In this document: piece after piece, positions 17,497 to 19,735 of the stretch
Numbering within the stretch: position 1 is the first letter of the stretch
Layout of the letters: the number at the start of each line of letters is the position of its first letter
Assembly: GCA_024196135.1 (NCBI GenBank)
Contig: JAMQCK010000578.1
Coordinates: 1-19,735, forward strand
DNA length: 19,735 nucleotides
DNA from: Pleurotus ostreatus/Saccharomyces cerevisiae fusant
Lineage: Eukaryota; Opisthokonta
Direction: 5' to 3'
Translations under genes and position numbers: made by a program
Notes under the pieces: model-generated
What the model saw: only the letters and a program-made list of their open reading frames with translations
Told to the model about the DNA's origin: nothing
Databases searched by the model: none

Positions 17497-18502
17497 TCAG
17501 CCGTTGACCATGGTTCCGCCGTTAGGATGCAGCGTCTGGCCGCTGATGAAGCTGCTGTCCTGGCTCGCGAGGAATACGCAGCATGTCGCGATTTCGGTCG
17601 GCTGCGATTCTCATCAGCGCTGGGATGCAGCCTACGCACCACTGAGCTCACCTGTCCTGGCCTGCCCATCGGCGTCGCGTTGAACTGCTCAAGGTTATGC
17701 TTCCCCATCGTGGCCACGACGAGCGGCGTCCATACCGGCCCCGGTGCAATCGCATTGACGCGGATGCCCTCGCCAACGACCTGATTCGACAAGCCGCGGG
17801 TGAACGCGACGATTGCGCCCTTCGTCGACGTGTAGTCGAGCAGGTCGGGCCGGCCGATGTAGTGGTTGACGGACGCCATGTTGATAATCGTCGAGCCCTT
17901 CGTCTTGCGGAGGTGAGGCAGCGCGTACTTCGCCATGTAGTAGTACGCGTAGATGTTCGTCTTGAACGTGTGGTCCCACTGGTCTCTGCCCAATCGTCAG
18001 CATCGCGTCCCGTTTCATCCAACCATTCACCCTCAACGTACTCATCCAGCTCATCAATCGAGTTCCTGACCATCTGATACGCCGCGTTATTCACCAAGAT
18101 CTCCAACCCGCCCAACGATTCCACCCCCTCCTCCACCGCCCTCCTACACTCCTCCGCCCGCGTCAGATCCGCCTGAATACAAACGCACTTCCTTCCCTTC
18201 CCCTCCACCTGCTTCCGCGTGTCCTGCGCGTCCTCCTCCTCCTCCGCGAGGTACACGATCGCCACGTCCGCGCCCTCCATCGCGAAGAGCAGCGCGGTCG
18301 CGCGCCCGATGCCGCTGTCGCCGCCGGTGATCAATGCGCGCTTGCCCTCGAGCTTGCCCGCGGCGCGGTAGGTTTGGTACCCGGAGTCCTCGGTGGGGAG
18401 TTTCGTGGACGCAGGCGCGGGGTCCATCTGGTGCTGCGCGCCCGGGGGCGGCTGCTCCTGAGAGGGGTCGGGCAGGTGGCCTTTCTCGTATTGCGAGGTC
18501 AT
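17497..18502 (-). CDS. NAD(P)-dependent short-chain dehydrogenase/reductase, 3 exons, 299 aa
   Basis: The model is complement(join(17497..17601, 17652..17985, 18042..18502)), 900 nt; the introns are 50 and 56 nt. Classical SDR oxidoreductase fold: T-G-G-D-S-G-I-G cofactor loop at residues 59-66; N-N-A-A at 138-141 (usual N-N-A-G); Asn164 in the N-I-Y segment; Ser192 (N-M-A-S); and the Y-T-S-T-K catalytic pair Tyr205/Lys209. These are followed by A-P-G-P-V-W-T-P and a C-terminal S-G-Q-T-L-H-P-N-G-G-T. The long Pro/Gln-rich N-terminal extension (about 50 residues, ending near the L-E-G-K-R strand) and this C-terminus are typical of the subgroup resembling bacterial general-stress SDRs such as Gsp39 and YghA. 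The natural substrate is not known. No targeting peptide is evident. The start is the ATG at 18502; the longer open frame upstream begins at a TTG. Confidence 0.93.
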
Positions 18503-19366
18503 GGTGTGAGTCAAGTCGCGAGTCGTAAGGCGTGGTCGTGGGTTGTGAGTTGTGAGAAGGTATGAGGGATAGTGACTTCTATGTCGAAAGGCGCTCAACA
18601 GTCTCTTATGTATAGAGCGAGGGCACGTCTTCTGTCATAGCTGACGACCTCTGGAGTGACGCTGAGGTGGCGCTGAGTCTGACGTCGCCGAGGAAGAGAG
18701 ATCTTCGAGAACGGAGGTGCAGGATGGCTTGGCCTCGGAATCAAGAAGCCATAATGTGCGGGCCAATACGCGCAGAGTATATCCTCAGAGGGAGACGAAG
18801 GAATGGCTGCTTTGTGCTGATGGCATGGGAGTCGGAAAAGAGATGATTTGCAAAGTCCGGCAATGTCCGATAAGTCGAACATGGCACGTGATGCACAATC
18901 GAAAGCGGTACGTCGCGCCCTTCCTACAGTCACGAAGGCAGCATCTGGAGGCATAGAACGACCACATTGAATCGAAAAAGACAACTTGCAAAGAGATCAC
19001 CCTTACCTTCAGGTACTCGGACAACCGGGTACCTGGCAAAGGGTAGCGCGACGGAACAAATGAAGAACTTGACGGTAGCATGCTGCTAAGATAGACTATC
19101 GTAGATGAGAGGCAATGTAGTCTACATCCCTCGGAAAAAGAAGCGCGTAAACTCGGTATGAATCTTAACATGTAGCAGTAAGATCGACATAAATTATCAA
19201 CACGTGCAAGTATACGGCAATTGCCGACATCCTTCCATCAATGGACCGTGTGAACCATGCGCGCGCGGCGCTTAACCTTAACCATCATCGCCGCAAGCTA
19301 TCTCAGCTGAACGTCTCCTTCCTCCCTCACTACCAACTTATCAGTTAATACGTTGGAACACGCAGC
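18503..19366. other. Divergent intergenic region between the dehydrogenase and orphan C
   Basis: The SDR promoter lies at the left; TATACATA on the minus strand at about 18607-18614, some 105 nt before its ATG, is TATA-like. A CACGTG lies at 18885-18890. The right end holds the conserved promoter module of orphan C. ORFs in between show no motif, and no gene is supported. Confidence 0.6.
19201..19303 (+). promoter_or_regulatory. Conserved promoter module of orphan C
   Basis: CACGTG at 19201-19206, then the CGGCAATTGCCG palindrome at 19215-19226 (14 nt start to start, as in orphan A). The shared TTCCATCAAT, GGCGCTTAA and AACCATCATCGCCGCAAGCT core follows. Conservation is higher here than in the flanking leader sequence just before the ATG, which suggests selection or recent duplication. 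Confidence 0.65.
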
Positions 19367-19735
19367 ATGTTCGGCTATGACAACCCGCAGGTCAGCACGC
19401 GCTTGCAGATGCTGGCGTGTTCATGACACTGACGACGCGTTGCAGGCTACATACCCCGAGGTCCAGCTATGCAGGCAGATGATTCGCCACACATCGAATA
19501 TCTCCAATGACTGCTACCGCATCCGTCACCGGATTGCGGCGTTGCATTCACAACTCGTCATATCCGAGACCGCTCAGGACACCTTCCGATGCCTGGGCAC
19601 CTACGTGCTATGCGTGTCAAATACCATCAACGCATGTTTCCAGCTGCTTCTCGCTATAAGGCGTACCATGGAGTCCGACGACATATCCCTCGAGTCCGGT
19701 CTGGCGACCATACACGATCGTTACAGATCGTTCAT
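19367..19735 (+). CDS. Orphan tandem-family protein C, cut by the window end
   Basis: The visible part is join(19367..19390, 19446..19735): an 8-codon exon (M-F-G-Y-D-N-P-Q), a 55-nt phase-0 intron (GTCAGC donor, TTGCAG acceptor, CTGAC branch site), and the first 96 codons of exon 2. It aligns with orphan A from the second exon onwards without gaps: P-E-x-x-L-C-x-Q, D-C-x-R-I-x-H-R, then E-S-x-L-A-T-I. The long exon lacks an ATG at its start, unlike copy A, which supports the tiny first exon as the true start for the family. The remaining, roughly 150, residues should lie beyond the window. Function unknown. Confidence 0.78.

Noticed and set aside
18595..19171. Open frames of about 130 aa between the dehydrogenase and orphan C
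   Set aside because: No recognisable motif and no splice structure. The region is better explained as a divergent promoter region.

Overview
The window reads as nuclear DNA of a filamentous fungus, most likely a mushroom-forming basidiomycete (Agaricomycetes). Almost every recognisable gene is cut by short introns of about 47-65 nt with GTGCGT, GTACGT or GTGAGT donors, CTGAC-like branch sites and CAG or TAG acceptors. Coding sequence is GC-rich. One permease gene has 17 exons, three of them only 9-15 nt. I cannot name the species. All gene models were spliced by hand, using frame continuity and remembered family motifs; no searches were run.

Layout. 1-759: no safe gene, but several intron-like signals. 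760-1614 (+): three-exon alpha/beta hydrolase. 1732-2366 (-): two-exon orphan protein, tail to tail with the hydrolase. 2909-5375 (-): amino-acid/GABA-type permease of the APC superfamily, 520 aa. 6250-6976 (-): small secreted RlpA-like double-psi beta-barrel protein whose two introns are filled with minisatellite repeats. 6977-9509: 2.5 kb without a defensible gene, with several short tandem repeats and a CGG-N6-CCG palindrome. 9510-11679 (+): 705-aa protein with a lysine-rich, histone-H1-tail-like first half and a distinct C-terminal domain. 12154-14324 (+): La-type RNA-binding protein, 499 aa in seven exons. 14988-15814, 15862-16155 (relic), 16580-17433 and 19367-19735 (cut by the window end), all +: members of an unrecognised tandem gene family. 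17497-18502 (-): NADP-type short-chain dehydrogenase, tail to tail with the second intact family member.

How the parts relate. The left two thirds is ordinary housekeeping and transport content with no operon-like logic. The right third is the most unusual part: a local expansion of an orphan helical protein family. Each intact member starts with an 8-9 codon exon, then a phase-0 intron, then one long exon. The first and third members share a promoter module, CACGTGCA followed by a CGG-N6-CCG palindrome, at identical spacing and nearly identical distance from the start codon. A separate ~206-nt upstream block is shared by the first and second members, and a decayed partial copy lies between them. 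This suggests repeated local duplication with promoter shuffling. The function of the family is unknown.
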